Assembly: GCA_938014245.1 (NCBI GenBank)
Contig: CALLSD010000048.1
Location: forward strand, 213,848 to 277,847
Origin: an uncultured Actinomyces sp.
GTDB lineage: Bacteria > Actinomycetota > Actinomycetes > Actinomycetales > Actinomycetaceae
Length of the DNA: 64,000 nt
Direction of reading: 5' to 3'
Shown here piece after piece: positions 25,532-35,500 of this stretch. Each line of letters begins with the position of its first letter. Positions within the stretch are counted from its first letter, which is position 1. The notes beneath the pieces were generated by a model. The model did not search any database and was not told the DNA's origin. It saw only the letters and a list, made by a program, of their open reading frames with translations. A program made the translations under genes and the position numbers.

Positions 25532-27304
25532 TTACAGACCCAGTTCTGATTCAAATGCAGCTTCTTCAAGACGGCGCTTGACGTCCATCAAGAAACGCGA
25601 TGCGTCGGCGCCATCGACCAATCGGTGGTCATAGGACAGCGACAGATAGACCATCGAGCGGATAGCGATGGAATCATTGCCGAGTGCATCCTTAACTACA
25701 ACGGGGCGCTTCACAATAGTTCCAACACCCATGATTGCTGTTTCAGGCATGTTGAGGACCGGTGTGTCGAAGAGAGCGCCACCCGAACCGGTGTTGGTGA
25801 TCGTAAAGGTTGAACCGGACAATTCGTCCGCGCCAATGGTTGCCTCGCGTGTGCGTGCTGCGAGGTCGTTGATCGACCGAGAAATGTCCGCCAAGGAAAG
25901 CTCTTGGGCTCCCTTGATCACCGGAACGAGAAGGCCTCGCTCAGTATCGACTGCAATGCCGATATTCTCGTGATCGAAGTAGGTCACTTCCTTGTCGTTG
26001 ATCGTCGCGTTCACCTTTGGGTGGAAGCGCAGAGCTTCGGTAGCTGCCTTGACGAAGAACGGCAGGAAAGTGAGCTTGGTATTCTCACGCTGCGCGAAAG
26101 AATCCTTGGCGCGCGCACGTAGAGCAGCGATCTTAGTGACATCAACTTCAATGACCGTTGTGAGCTGTGCAGCAGTGCTCAGCGACTCAACCATGCGACG
26201 GGCGATGGTCTGTCGCAAACGCGACATCTTTTCCGTTGTTCCGCGCAGCGGTGAAGCCTCACGGCCGGCAAAGACGTTTTCTCCTGCCGATGCTGCAGAT
26301 TGAACCGCTGGTGCAGGCGCTGGGCTAGCAGGTGCTTGCTGAGCCTGAGCAGCCTTTCGTGCTGCAATTGCAGCTTCGACATCCTCGCGGCGGATCCGTC
26401 CGCCAATACCGCTGCCCGTGATCTCAGCAAGGTCGATACCTGCTTCGCGGGCAAGCTTGCGCACGATCGGCGTGACATAGCCGGTAGCTGTCACTTCAGC
26501 AGGTGCCGGGGTGGCAAGTTCGCCCTTTGCTGCGGTTTCAGCCAACGAGGCCACAGTCGGGAACGGGCTGACCGGAGCAGGTGCGCTCGGCGTAGGTGCG
26601 ACAGGCGCAGGTGCTGCGGGAGCTGCCGGAGCAGAAACAGCAGGCGCAACCGGTGCTGGCGCGCTTGCTGCGGGCGCGACCGGCTGAGCAGGCGCAGCGC
26701 TACCCGTGGGTGCCTGAGCAGAAATAACAGCCAAGACAGTGCCCACCTCGACAGTATCGTCTTCGGCTACGCGGATCTCTGCTAGGAAACCAGCGGCGGG
26801 GGAGGGAACCTCTGAATCTACCTTGTCGGTCGAAACTTCAACCAGAGGCTCGTCGAGTTCAACGGCATCGCCGAGGGACTTCAGCCACGTGGTGACGGTG
26901 CCTTCGGTGACGGACTCACCCAATGCCGGCATAAGTACCTCGGTTCCGGCGACTGGCGACGAGGCAGCCGGAGCGGGAGCCGAAACAGGTGCTTCGATGG
27001 GAGCGGAAGAGGTGGGCTCGGGAGCGCTTTCTTGTGCCGGCGCGGGGCCATCTTGAGGGGCCTCGGAAGGATCTCCAATAACGGCCAGCTGTGTGCCGAC
27101 CTCAACGGTCTCATCTTCTGCAACGAGAATCTGCAGAAGAACGCCCGCTGCTGGGGAGGGAACTTCAGAGTCCACTTTATCTGTGGAAACCTCGACTAAG
27201 GGCTCATCGAGTGCGACGGTATCGCCCACGGATTTCAGCCAGGTGGTGACGGTGCCTTCTGTTACCGACTCACCCAAAGCGGGCATGATCACTGCGGTTG
27301 CCAT
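25532..27304 (-). CDS. sucB: 2-oxoacid dehydrogenase E2: dihydrolipoamide acyltransferase with two lipoyl domains
   Basis: The E2 core of a pyruvate or 2-oxoglutarate dehydrogenase complex, 590 residues. Two lipoyl domains carry the lipoylated Lys in STDKVDSEVPSPAAG near residues 43 and 161. They are separated by Ala/Pro-rich swinging linkers. The peripheral-subunit-binding domain (VTPIVRKLAREAGIDL, about 275-310) holds E1 or E3. The catalytic acetyltransferase domain ends with SYDHRLVDGADASRF near 560, including the active-site His and Asp. The ATG at 27304 has AAGGAG 7 nt upstream; a longer reading to 27409 is rejected. It lies 25 nt below lpdA (E3), so E2 and E3 are cotranscribed. No E1 is in the window. 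Whether it serves pyruvate, oxoglutarate or both is not decided. Confidence 0.93.
   Translation of the reverse strand: MATAVIMPALGESVTEGTVTTWLKSVGDTVALDEPLVEVSTDKVDSEVPSPAAGVLLQILVAEDETVEVGTQLAVIGDPSEAPQDGPAPAQESAPEPTSSAPIEAPVSAPAPAASSPVAGTEVLMPALGESVTEGTVTTWLKSLGDAVELDEPLVEVSTDKVDSEVPSPAAGFLAEIRVAEDDTVEVGTVLAVISAQAPTGSAAPAQPVAPAASAPAPVAPAVSAPAAPAAPAPVAPTPSAPAPVSPFPTVASLAETAAKGELATPAPAEVTATGYVTPIVRKLAREAGIDLAEITGSGIGGRIRREDVEAAIAARKAAQAQQAPASPAPAPAVQSAASAGENVFAGREASPLRGTTEKMSRLRQTIARRMVESLSTAAQLTTVIEVDVTKIAALRARAKDSFAQRENTKLTFLPFFVKAATEALRFHPKVNATINDKEVTYFDHENIGIAVDTERGLLVPVIKGAQELSLADISRSINDLAARTREATIGADELSGSTFTITNTGSGGALFDTPVLNMPETAIMGVGTIVKRPVVVKDALGNDSIAIRSMVYLSLSYDHRLVDGADASRFLMDVKRRLEEAAFESELGL
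26745..27286 (-). repeat. Two 188-bp direct repeats encoding the lipoyl domains of sucB
   Basis: Segments 26745-26932 and 27099-27286 have identical length and high base identity by eye, including long identical runs around the lipoyl-Lys codons and the GTGACGGTGCCTTC block. The identity points to internal duplication or ongoing gene conversion between the two lipoyl domains. Confidence 0.75.
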
Positions 27305-27329
27305 GTTCAATCTCCTTGTCGGTGGCTGG

Positions 27330-28703
27330 TCAGTTGTGTGCGTGGAGAGGCTTACCGGCCAGAGCCATCGCTGCTTCGCCAATAGCTTCGTTTTGCGTCG
27401 GGTGGGCATGGATCAGCGCTGCGAGATCTTCGGGGTAGGCTTCCCAGTTGACCATGAGCTCGCCTTCTCCGACCTGCTCACCGATGCGCGCACCGATGCC
27501 GTGGAATCCGACAATCGGCCCGCCTTCTACGGAGACTAGCTTAATGAAGCCAGTCGCTCCAAGAATATTGGACTTTCCGTTACCAGCGAGATTGTATTCG
27601 ACAGTGCGCACACGGTCGCCGTACTTCTCGCGGGCCTGCTTTTCGGTCAGGCCAACAGAAGCGATTTCAGGCTCACAGAAGGTTACGCGCGGGATACCGG
27701 ACTCATCCATCAGCTTGGGGGCGAGGCCAGCAATCTCTTCAGCGACAAACATTCCTTGGAGGAAGCCGCGGTGTGCGAGCTGAAGGCCAGGAACGATATC
27801 TCCGACTGCATAGATATTGCCAACTCCGGTGTGCAAACGTTCGTCGGTCAGGACGAAGCCACGTTCCATGCGAATACCGGCCTCTTCAAAGCCGAGCCCT
27901 TCGGTGACGGGACCGCGTCCGACGGCAACCAGGAGAACATCTGCATCAAAGGTCTTGCCATCTTCAGTTGCAACGTGAACGCCGAAATCATCCTGAGTGG
28001 CGCTTGCAAAACGCGTATTGGTGTGGAAAGCGATTCCACGCTTGCGGAAAGAACGTTCAAGGTGCTTGGAAACGGCTTCGTCTTCGTTATTCGCCAGGTG
28101 TGGAAGCGCCTCGATGATGGTGACTTCCGCGCCGAAAGAACGCCACACAGAGGCAAACTCGAGGCCAATAACGCCACCACCAAGAACAACTGCACGCTGC
28201 GGGACCCACTCCATTTGGAGTGCTTGATCCGATGTGATGATTCGGCCGCTGATATCGAGTCCAGGAATTGAACGTGAGTAAGAGCCTGTTGCCAAAATGA
28301 TGTTCCGGCCGACGATGCGGCGGCCATTAACTTCGATGGTGTCAGGGGAAGCAAGTCGTCCCCAGCCCTCGATCACGTCAACGCCGCGCGAAGAGAGCAG
28401 CCCCTGAACGCCTCGGAAAAGCTTGTTGATGATGGAGTCGCGATACTGACCAACCTTGGCCATGTCGATTCCCTGCAAAGTAGCTTGGACTCCAAAGGTA
28501 TCGGACTCGCGAATCGCATCGGCAGTCTCTGCTGCGTGTAAATATGCCTTTGTGGGGATGCAGCCGCGGTGGAGGCAGGTTCCACCAACCTTGTCACCTT
28601 CGATAAGGGCAACTTTCAATCCCAATTGGGAGGCGCGTAAAGCCGCAGCATAGCCGCCTGACCCTGCACCGAGGATGACGAGGTCGTATACAGACTCGCT
28701 CAC
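27330..28703 (-). CDS. lpdA: Dihydrolipoyl dehydrogenase (E3)
   Basis: A flavoprotein that reoxidises dihydrolipoyl groups on E2, 457 residues. The N-terminal FAD site is VILGAGSGGYAAALRASQLG, and the redox disulfide is GGTCLHRGCIPTKA near 40-50. The NAD site is RAVVLGGGVIGLEFASVW, the second FAD motif is IYAVGDIV, and the C-terminal dimerisation domain carries the catalytic HAHPTQNEAIGE. I chose the GTG at 28703 because AAGGAGTGG precedes it; the longer frame has no RBS. It is the first gene of an operon with sucB. Confidence 0.95.
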   Translation of the reverse strand: MSESVYDLVILGAGSGGYAAALRASQLGLKVALIEGDKVGGTCLHRGCIPTKAYLHAAETADAIRESDTFGVQATLQGIDMAKVGQYRDSIINKLFRGVQGLLSSRGVDVIEGWGRLASPDTIEVNGRRIVGRNIILATGSYSRSIPGLDISGRIITSDQALQMEWVPQRAVVLGGGVIGLEFASVWRSFGAEVTIIEALPHLANNEDEAVSKHLERSFRKRGIAFHTNTRFASATQDDFGVHVATEDGKTFDADVLLVAVGRGPVTEGLGFEEAGIRMERGFVLTDERLHTGVGNIYAVGDIVPGLQLAHRGFLQGMFVAEEIAGLAPKLMDESGIPRVTFCEPEIASVGLTEKQAREKYGDRVRTVEYNLAGNGKSNILGATGFIKLVSVEGGPIVGFHGIGARIGEQVGEGELMVNWEAYPEDLAALIHAHPTQNEAIGEAAMALAGKPLHAHN

Positions 28704-28896
28704 GTGTTCCACTCCTTGATAGCGAAGAGAACGGACCTTCAATGTCCGACTTAGGTCCTATTCTCGCACTAGTCACTGTATTTGTCCGCGAGAAATTGGC
28801 TGCTTAATCGGTTAGACAGCCCACATGTTGCGCAGTCGAAAATGACGAGCTTTCTCAGGATAAACAACTACTATGGCACTAAACGAAGGAGGAGAT

Positions 28897-29397
28897 GTGA
28901 GCGAAGCGGCACACGAGCAGTCTCAAGATAACCGGCCACCGTCACGTGGTTCTGGTCGACTTGTCATTGCTCTGTACTGGTTGTTCAGTCTTGCTGTTAC
29001 TACCCTGGCCGTTGTTGATGCGTATCATCGCCGTGATGTGCCACTGTGGGTACGCTTCACTGCCATCTTTATCGGTCTTATTTATGTAATTGCCGCCGTT
29101 GCCTTGACGCATAATGGGCGACGCATGCGCATCCTTGGTTGGTGCATGATTGCTCTAGGGCTTATTGGGCCACTGGTCTGTGGATTAGCCCAGAATCATC
29201 TGTCGCAGCTTGCTCTGGTAAGAAATGCGTGGAATTCGTTTGGGAGTGACTACTCCTACCTTCCGCTTGCTGTTGCGCTCATCGGTGCTATCTGGATGTG
29301 GTTATCGAATCCGCGCAGGATCGTTGAGCTCGCCGAGCAAGTTGAGCGTCCGGGATTGAGCTTACGTTCGTCAAAAATAACAGGGGCGAAACACTAA
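28897..29397 (+). CDS. Four-helix membrane protein of unknown function
   Basis: A 166-residue protein with a hydrophilic N-terminus (VSEAAHEQSQDNRPPSRG) followed by four predicted membrane spans: LVIALYWLFSLAVTTLAVV, FTAIFIGLIYVIAAVAL, ILGWCMIALGLIGPLVCGL and YLPLAVALIGAIWMWL. A short basic tail follows. The GTG at 28897 follows GGAGGAG, which decides the start. I do not recognise a family. Its last four bases overlap the convergent trmL gene. Confidence 0.7.
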   Translation: MSEAAHEQSQDNRPPSRGSGRLVIALYWLFSLAVTTLAVVDAYHRRDVPLWVRFTAIFIGLIYVIAAVALTHNGRRMRILGWCMIALGLIGPLVCGLAQNHLSQLALVRNAWNSFGSDYSYLPLAVALIGAIWMWLSNPRRIVELAEQVERPGLSLRSSKITGAKH

Positions 29398-29855
29398 ACT
29401 CCGTCGGGGAAGCCAAGCTGGCGCCAGGCCTCGTATAGGGCAATGGAAGCGGAATTTGCAAGGTTGAGAGAGCGGATGCCTTCGCGCATCTGGATGCGCA
29501 CGCACTCGTTGACTCGAGGGTGAGACATCGCCCAATCAGGCAAGCCAACGGATTCTCGGCCAAAAAGAAGCCCATCGCCATCGGCGTAGGTGATGTCGCT
29601 GTAGTGGCGTGATGCGTGTCCGGTGAAAGCCCAGATCCTCCCTGGAACCTCTGCAAGAGCCTCATCGAAGGTGTGATGGACTTTGACATGTGCGAGGTCG
29701 TGGTAATCCAAGCCTGCGCGCTTGAGCTTGGTATCGGACATATCAAATCCCAGGGGCTCGACCAAATGAAGGAAGGCTCCCGTGCAGGCTGCTAAGCGGA
29801 TTGCAGCTCCGCTGTTTCCGGGGATTTCAGGTTCAAGAAAAATGATGTGAAGCAT
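29394..29855 (-). CDS. trmL: tRNA (cytidine/uridine-34 2'-O)-methyltransferase TrmL
   Basis: A SPOUT-class methyltransferase of 153 residues that methylates the wobble ribose of tRNA-Leu in the family. Family motifs are HIIFLEPEIPGNSGAAIRLA at the N-terminus, GRESVGLPDW for the SAM-binding trefoil knot, and VRIQMREGIRSLNLANSASI at the C-terminus. The minimal SPOUT length without added domains fits TrmL rather than TrmH. It sits 1 nt downstream of the PEBP-like gene on the same strand. Confidence 0.94.
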   Translation of the reverse strand: MLHIIFLEPEIPGNSGAAIRLAACTGAFLHLVEPLGFDMSDTKLKRAGLDYHDLAHVKVHHTFDEALAEVPGRIWAFTGHASRHYSDITYADGDGLLFGRESVGLPDWAMSHPRVNECVRIQMREGIRSLNLANSASIALYEAWRQLGFPDGV

Positions 29856-29856
29856 A

Positions 29857-30396
29857 TTAGTTCAGTGGAGTGGAGAAAGTAGCGGTCAAAGTGGCGGGGG
29901 CGATGGAGTGCTCGATTGCGAGGAATGAATACATCGCTAAAGAGACTTCGTCATCGCATTGCAAGGTGGGAACGTTAAGCGCGTGGACTGAAAAGATATA
30001 ACGGTGCGCACGATCTCCTGCTGGAGGGGCTGCTCCGAAGTAGGAATGATCGCCGTGATCTCCGCGTAGATGGAAAGCGCTTCCATCAAGTTCAAGATCT
30101 GAGTGCCCGACTCCTTGGGCAAGAGAAGTGCAAGAAGAAGGCAGATCGATGATCATCCAATGCCAAAAGCCTGAAGGAGTCGGGGCATCCGGATCAAAAC
30201 AGGAAACAAAAAAGCTTTCTGTTTCCTGAGGGAATCCGCTCCATTGTAGATGTGGCGAAACATTTCCTCCCTGTGCGCTATGGAGCAAGGGAAGGGGCTG
30301 ACCATCGATCAGATCGTTGGATTTAAGAGTAAAAGTCTGGGTTGGGGGCAAAGCCTCATAAGGATTCGGAGCGGTTGGGCGATCGAAGAGATGCAT
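29857..30396 (-). CDS. YbhB/YbcL family PEBP-like protein
   Basis: A 179-residue phosphatidylethanolamine-binding-protein fold. The family blocks are GNVSPHLQWSG, the anion-pocket segment SCFDPDAPTPSGFWHWMI and DHGDHSYFGAAPPAGDRAHRY, followed by YIFSVHAL. No signal peptide is visible, so it is cytosolic. The ligand and physiological role are unknown for bacterial members. It probably shares a transcript with trmL. Its start faces the SOS cassette across 98 bp, so an effect of LexA on it cannot be excluded. Confidence 0.88.
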   Translation of the reverse strand: MHLFDRPTAPNPYEALPPTQTFTLKSNDLIDGQPLPLLHSAQGGNVSPHLQWSGFPQETESFFVSCFDPDAPTPSGFWHWMIIDLPSSCTSLAQGVGHSDLELDGSAFHLRGDHGDHSYFGAAPPAGDRAHRYIFSVHALNVPTLQCDDEVSLAMYSFLAIEHSIAPATLTATFSTPLN

Positions 30397-30465
30397 GGCG
30401 GTATTCTTTCACTTCTTGAAGTGGATCAAAAGTGGACGCAAATGAGGTGGGGCCACATACACTAA

Positions 30466-30481
30466 TAGAACATTTGTTCGA
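30466..30481 (+). promoter_or_regulatory. SOS (LexA) box upstream of imuA'
   Basis: TAGAACATTTGTTCGA matches the actinobacterial LexA operator (core GAAC-N4-GTTC), with one outer base off the ideal TCGAAC. A TACACT at 30458-30463 is a suitable -10 box, placing the operator over the transcription start. The imuA' GTG follows 14 nt after the box. Confidence 0.85.
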
Positions 30482-30494
30482 TTGGGGTGGTTGT

Positions 30495-30965
30495 GTGACG
30501 CGTCTAGATATTGCTCGTCAGGTTTTGAACGATGCTGAAACTCGTCTGGGGATTGAGAAAAACCACGGGTCTTGGGAACGTGTATCAAGCTATGCGGGTG
30601 TGTGGGAATTTGGGAATAACTACTCACTACTGACCCGGATTTTCGTGGCGCTCACCGGCGAAGAAAACTCCTGTGCTCTCATAGGCGCTGATGACTTTGG
30701 ATGGGAATACGCAGTCAAGCAAGGCCTTGACCTTGCGCGTTGCGTGCAAGTTCCATCTTCCGCGGCAGACGCGCGCGTTGTCTCTTTGCTCCTTCCTCAC
30801 TACAGGGTTCTTTATCTTGGAAAGTGCCCCTTAGAGATTGGCGATATGCGTCGTCTCAGTGCTCAAGTACGTCAAGAAAGAGCTGCGCTTTTTACTGCTG
30901 TCCCATGGGGAGGAATGAGCAGGCTCTGGTGCGATCAGATGTGTGAAAGACGAAGGGCTGTTTGA
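30495..30965 (+). CDS. ImuA'-like SOS mutagenesis accessory protein (RecA-fold without P-loop)
   Basis: A short RecA-like protein of 156 residues in the position of imuA'. The central segment SCALIGADDFGWEYAVKQGLDL and the strand YRVLYLGKCPLEIGDMRRL match the partial RecA fold of actinobacterial ImuA'. No Walker A is present, so it should not hydrolyse ATP. In mycobacteria ImuA' bridges ImuB and DnaE2/RecA. I prefer the GTG at 30495, just past the SOS box and following GGGGTGG at 4-5 nt. A GTG at 30432 would place the operator inside the gene. Its 3' end overlaps imuB by 23 nt if imuB starts at 30943. Confidence 0.75.
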   Translation: MTRLDIARQVLNDAETRLGIEKNHGSWERVSSYAGVWEFGNNYSLLTRIFVALTGEENSCALIGADDFGWEYAVKQGLDLARCVQVPSSAADARVVSLLLPHYRVLYLGKCPLEIGDMRRLSAQVRQERAALFTAVPWGGMSRLWCDQMCERRRAV

Positions 30966-32556
30966 AATGCGCTATGTCATGGTGTGGATTCCTAATTGGC
31001 CTGTGAACTCTTTGGTAGTTGACATTCCTCCCGGAGCTCACGGTGCAATTGAAGCAGGAGGATATATACAGGTCGTCACTCCGCCTGCTCGAAAATGCGG
31101 TGTCAGGCAGGGGATGAAAGTATCCATGGCTCGGTATTTATGTCCTGATCTTTTAGTTCTGCCATTCGATATGTGCCGGGATATTTCTTCGTTTGAAGTA
31201 ATTTTGCGGGCATGTGAACAGTGGATCGCTCGAATATCCTGCATTTATCCGGGTCTTGCCTGGGCTCCAGCCGCCGGAGCTGCTCGCTGGAGTGGGGGAG
31301 AAGCGCAATTAGCTGAAAATCTTGTTGAAGCTATTTCAGATTGCACTGGTTCAGAGAGCAACGTTGGAATAGCTTCTGGGCCTCTTGCAAGTTATGGTGC
31401 GGCCAGGCGCGGCATTATTCTCACCCCAGAAGACACCCAAGATTTTCTTGATCAACTCGAAGTGCGGCAGTGTCTTTCTCTTTTCCCACCCAAACAGCAC
31501 AATGCACTTTCTCAGTTTGTGCAGACGTGTCATTCTGCTGGGATTACAAGAGGAATCGATATTCGGAGAATGGGATCTGCTGCCCTGTATTCGCGTTTTG
31601 GCAGCATTGGAAAACACGTATGGGAACTCTTCACGGGAAAAGATCTGTGGCTTCCCGAGAGGCAGATTCTTCTCGACGATCTTCAAGTGGAAGAAGAATG
31701 TGAAGAGAGTATTGAACGCGAGGAACAAGTTGCATTTTGTGCGCGCCGCTTAGCTCATCAAATCTGCGAGAAGTTGGATTTTCGTGGACTACGTTGTTCC
31801 AGTATCGCTGTGAGTGCTCAAGATTCTGCATCGCAATCTTATGAACGGCAATGGTGGGGAATAGACGGAGAGGAAGAAGAAATTGCCGATCGGATTCGAT
31901 GGCAGTTGGTTGCTTGGTTGTCTGCTTCTGAAAACGAGCAGGGCTTTGTGTGCGTGAATGTACGGGCTGAGCACTGCGAGCGCGTGGGGGCTTCGCGAGC
32001 TTTATGGCGGGCAGGTGAGTCATCTCAACGTGATTCTGTTCTGCGAAAAATTTGTGCCTATAAAGGTGAAAATGCCATTCGTATTCCCCGGATCCTTCCG
32101 GGATATTCACCCACTCAACGCGTAGGATTTGCCTCCGTTGATGAAAGAAAAGAAAAAGAACAGGTGACTTGCCTTGAAGGAGGAATCGAAGACGCTCCTT
32201 CAAGACTGTGTATCTGTCCATACCCAGCGGAAGTCTATGGAAAGGCCGAAGGGGGCCGAAAAGTAGATGTACGTGTTAATGAACGATCGGCTTTAACAAG
32301 TAGTCCTCAAGACGTAAAAGTCTGTGCCTTTGGGGAAGAGAAGCGGTATCACATTCTGTCCTGGCGTGGACCATGGGCTGTACCTCAACAATGGTGGTCT
32401 GAGTCAACTGAGAAGATGACCCATGACCCGCAGACTCATTACCTTCGAGTGAAGTCTGATTCTTCTCCAGATCTGCTTTTGATGTGGAGTCATCATGCGT
32501 GGAGCCTCGTTGGGGTATATGAGTGTGAGGCTTCTTTTGAGTGTGGATTATCCTGA
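30943..32556 (+). CDS. imuB: ImuB: catalytically dead Y-family polymerase homologue
   Basis: A 537-residue protein with the Y-family layout. It opens with a palm-like stretch YVMVWIPNWPVNSLV, where the catalytic DxD-type residues of active polymerases are absent. The fingers motif QVVTPPARKCGVRQGMKVS, the ICPGLAWAP-type strand and a little-finger region follow. The C-terminal domain HILSWRGPWAVPQQWW is typical of actinobacterial ImuB. In the known mutasome ImuB binds the beta clamp and recruits DnaE2. The usual clamp peptide (QLxLWG) is here approximately ASRALWRAG, with the Gln lost. It starts by GTG inside imuA' (or ATG at 30967) and its end overlaps the SNF2 gene by 62 nt, so all three are cotranslated. 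Confidence 0.85.
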   Translation: MKDEGLFEMRYVMVWIPNWPVNSLVVDIPPGAHGAIEAGGYIQVVTPPARKCGVRQGMKVSMARYLCPDLLVLPFDMCRDISSFEVILRACEQWIARISCIYPGLAWAPAAGAARWSGGEAQLAENLVEAISDCTGSESNVGIASGPLASYGAARRGIILTPEDTQDFLDQLEVRQCLSLFPPKQHNALSQFVQTCHSAGITRGIDIRRMGSAALYSRFGSIGKHVWELFTGKDLWLPERQILLDDLQVEEECEESIEREEQVAFCARRLAHQICEKLDFRGLRCSSIAVSAQDSASQSYERQWWGIDGEEEEIADRIRWQLVAWLSASENEQGFVCVNVRAEHCERVGASRALWRAGESSQRDSVLRKICAYKGENAIRIPRILPGYSPTQRVGFASVDERKEKEQVTCLEGGIEDAPSRLCICPYPAEVYGKAEGGRKVDVRVNERSALTSSPQDVKVCAFGEEKRYHILSWRGPWAVPQQWWSESTEKMTHDPQTHYLRVKSDSSPDLLLMWSHHAWSLVGVYECEASFECGLS

Positions 32557-35500
32557 AGAGATGGACACGTCACCGATCCGTGCAGCACTGCTCTCCTGTG
32601 GTGAGGAGGGAGCAACGGTATGCGTTGGTCACGCTCTGTGGGCACAGGGGGCACTTGCGTTCAAACGCGGTGACGTTTACGACGTGACATGGGACGACCA
32701 ACGAGTGTGGGCACGGGTACGTGCAAAAGGCGTGTCCTATCGAAGCGAGATCGAATATGCGCCTTCCTTACCTTTTCCGCATCTACGCCTGAAATGTGCG
32801 TGTTTTCTAAACGGAGACTGCGCTCATACTGCAGCTTTACTTCAGTGTGCGATGGACAATGTGTTCTCCGCGCGTGAGGACCGTACGCATCAACCGGCAT
32901 GGAACCGTGATCTTGAGATCTTGCTTTCAACGGACGGAGGAGAGTCCTTAGGCCTTGTGATTGACGCGCATGATCCTGCAGACCCGGTGTGGTTGACTCC
33001 AGTGCGTTTGAGTACGGACCACCTACCGCCGCGCAGGTTGAGTTGGGCGGAATTAGCGCAGTCACGCTGGGGTGGGGTTATTGATGCTCTAGCACCTAAG
33101 CAACTGAAACTTCTCCGTCGGCTCTATCAGTGCAGCCGAAAATTACAGGGGCATATTTCAACGGGATATGACGTTTACCTAGATTCTCTTGGCATGGAGG
33201 CGCCGCACTGGCTATATAGACTTCAATGCGGGGGAGTCGCGCTTTTAACACCGCAGTTTCAGCGATTTCACTTCGAACTCAGCTCGTCACGCCTCGTGAT
33301 CGACATGAATCTTACTGAGAAGAGTCTTGAACTTTCGTATCGCCGCCACTATGTCACCAGAACAGACGAAGAAATTCGCTTTCCACGGCAAGCTCCGCAT
33401 ATGTCGCTAACCTTTTGTGACGGCGGTGATGGGGCAATAAGTGAGGAGGATATCGATGATGAGTTGCTGCTCGATCAGATCGTTCAGATCCCGATTAAAA
33501 GCATTGGAGATTTCCTCTTCAAATGGCTGCCACTATTACGCGAGCGTTTTGAGTGCACCTCATCGACGGGAACCTTCCCTGTAGAAAACTGTCAGCCGAA
33601 GCTCCTACTCATTTTGCATCCCAAAAACCGCGTGTGTGCGCAGATCGAATGGGCACTGGAATATCACCTCAGAAATAAATGTTTCCGTGTTATTTTGTCT
33701 CCCCAGACAAAGATTTCACAGCTTGATGAGGACATTCAGCGCGACTTTAATGATGCGCACGCTCTCCTACGACGCTATTTCGCCTCGGCATCGCTTCATC
33801 CAAGTGCACAGGGCCTTCTTATTCCGCTTCCCCAAGTCCCCGCATTTATACAAGAGATTGGAGCATGGCCGCTCTCATCGGTGCATTGGGATATCGACGA
33901 TAGCCTCAGGCAATTAACCCTCACTGAAGAGGCGGCGACTGTTACTGCTGCTATCGAAGCAACAGATTCTCCGGATTGGTGGGGGCTTCACGTCGCGATC
34001 CAAGTTGGTAACGAAAAAATTCCAATTTCACGAGTTTTGAAGGCACTTTCTTCAGGTGAAGAATACATTCGTGTTAATGACGGACAATGGGCGCGCCTTG
34101 AAGGTATCGACGTCGAACGCCTTCGCGTCCTGCTTCGTGGAGCTGCGCAACTGACGCGATCGCGTTCGATTGATGATATTCGTCTTCATACCTCACAACT
34201 TGGGCTATGGGAAAGACTGAGTCAGACAGTTGATGTCGCACAAGAAGACCTGCAATGGCGCTCTCGAACTTCGGCCCTAAAACAACTTGCGCTGCGCGCA
34301 CAGTCCCATACGGATCAAGATCAAGACCCTCGTCTTCGCCCGTATCAGCTTGAAGGTCGTAACTGGCTTCGCAGCCGGATTTCCTCTGGTTTTGGATGCA
34401 TTCTTGCCGACGATATGGGGCTGGGAAAAACCAGGCAGGTCCTTGCAGCAATCGATGCTCTTCGTGAGGAAGGAAGTCTTGAATCACCCGTCTTGATTCT
34501 TGTTCCGACCAGCGTCATTTCAAGCTGGGCAAATGAAGCCGAGCGCTGTTTTCCGCAGCTCAGGACATGCGTGCTTCGCGCCTCACATCAGCGAAATCCA
34601 CTTGCTTGGGATGAGATCTCGCAATCGAACATCGTCATTACTTCACATACGCTCTTCCGAATGGACCACCTGTTGTGGGATAACCGCACGCTCAGCGGAC
34701 TCGTCATCGATGAAGCGCAGGTTCTCAAGAATCCGCGCACGATGCTCTATCGAAGTGTGAAAGAACTCCAGGTTCCCTGGAGAATTTGCGTCAGCGGAAC
34801 TCCCATTGAAAATTCACTCGAGGACCTGTGGTCACTGATGTCTTTGAGCGTCCCCGGTCTCCTGTCGACGCATTCGCACTTCAATGAGAAATTTCGACGC
34901 CCCATTGAAGGGACTCAGCAAGACAGTGCTTTAGAACTTTTGCATACGCTGATTGCCCCATTCATCCTTCGTCGTACGAAAGAAGAAGTGACACCTGAAC
35001 TTCCCGATCGTATTGAAACGCTACTTCCCGTTCCCTTAGAAGGGCGACAACGTCAGATTTACGACCGTTACCTCACTCGTGAACGTGCTCGCCTCCTTCG
35101 TATTCAGCTCAATAATGAAGGGGCTCAAGGGCGATTTGAAGTTCTTGCTGCACTCACACGGCTGCGACAGCTCTCCCTTGATCCGGCTCTTGTTGATGAG
35201 CGCTACGAGGGGGTTGGTTCTGCAAAGATTGATCTGCTGTGTTCGCACCTAGAACAAATTGTTCCTGCAGGTCATCAGGTACTTGTTTTTAGTCAATTCG
35301 TGAGTTTTCTTGAACGAATCGATAGCGCTCTGAAACAGCGCGGAATCTCCTGTCTTCTCCTTGAAGGAAAGACACGAAAGCGTGAGGATGTTATCGCAAA
35401 ATTTCGTAGAGGAGAAGGATCTGTTTTCCTTATCTCACTGAAGGCTGGGGGAGTTGGGCTCACGCTCACTGAAGCAGACTATGTCTACATCATGGACCCT

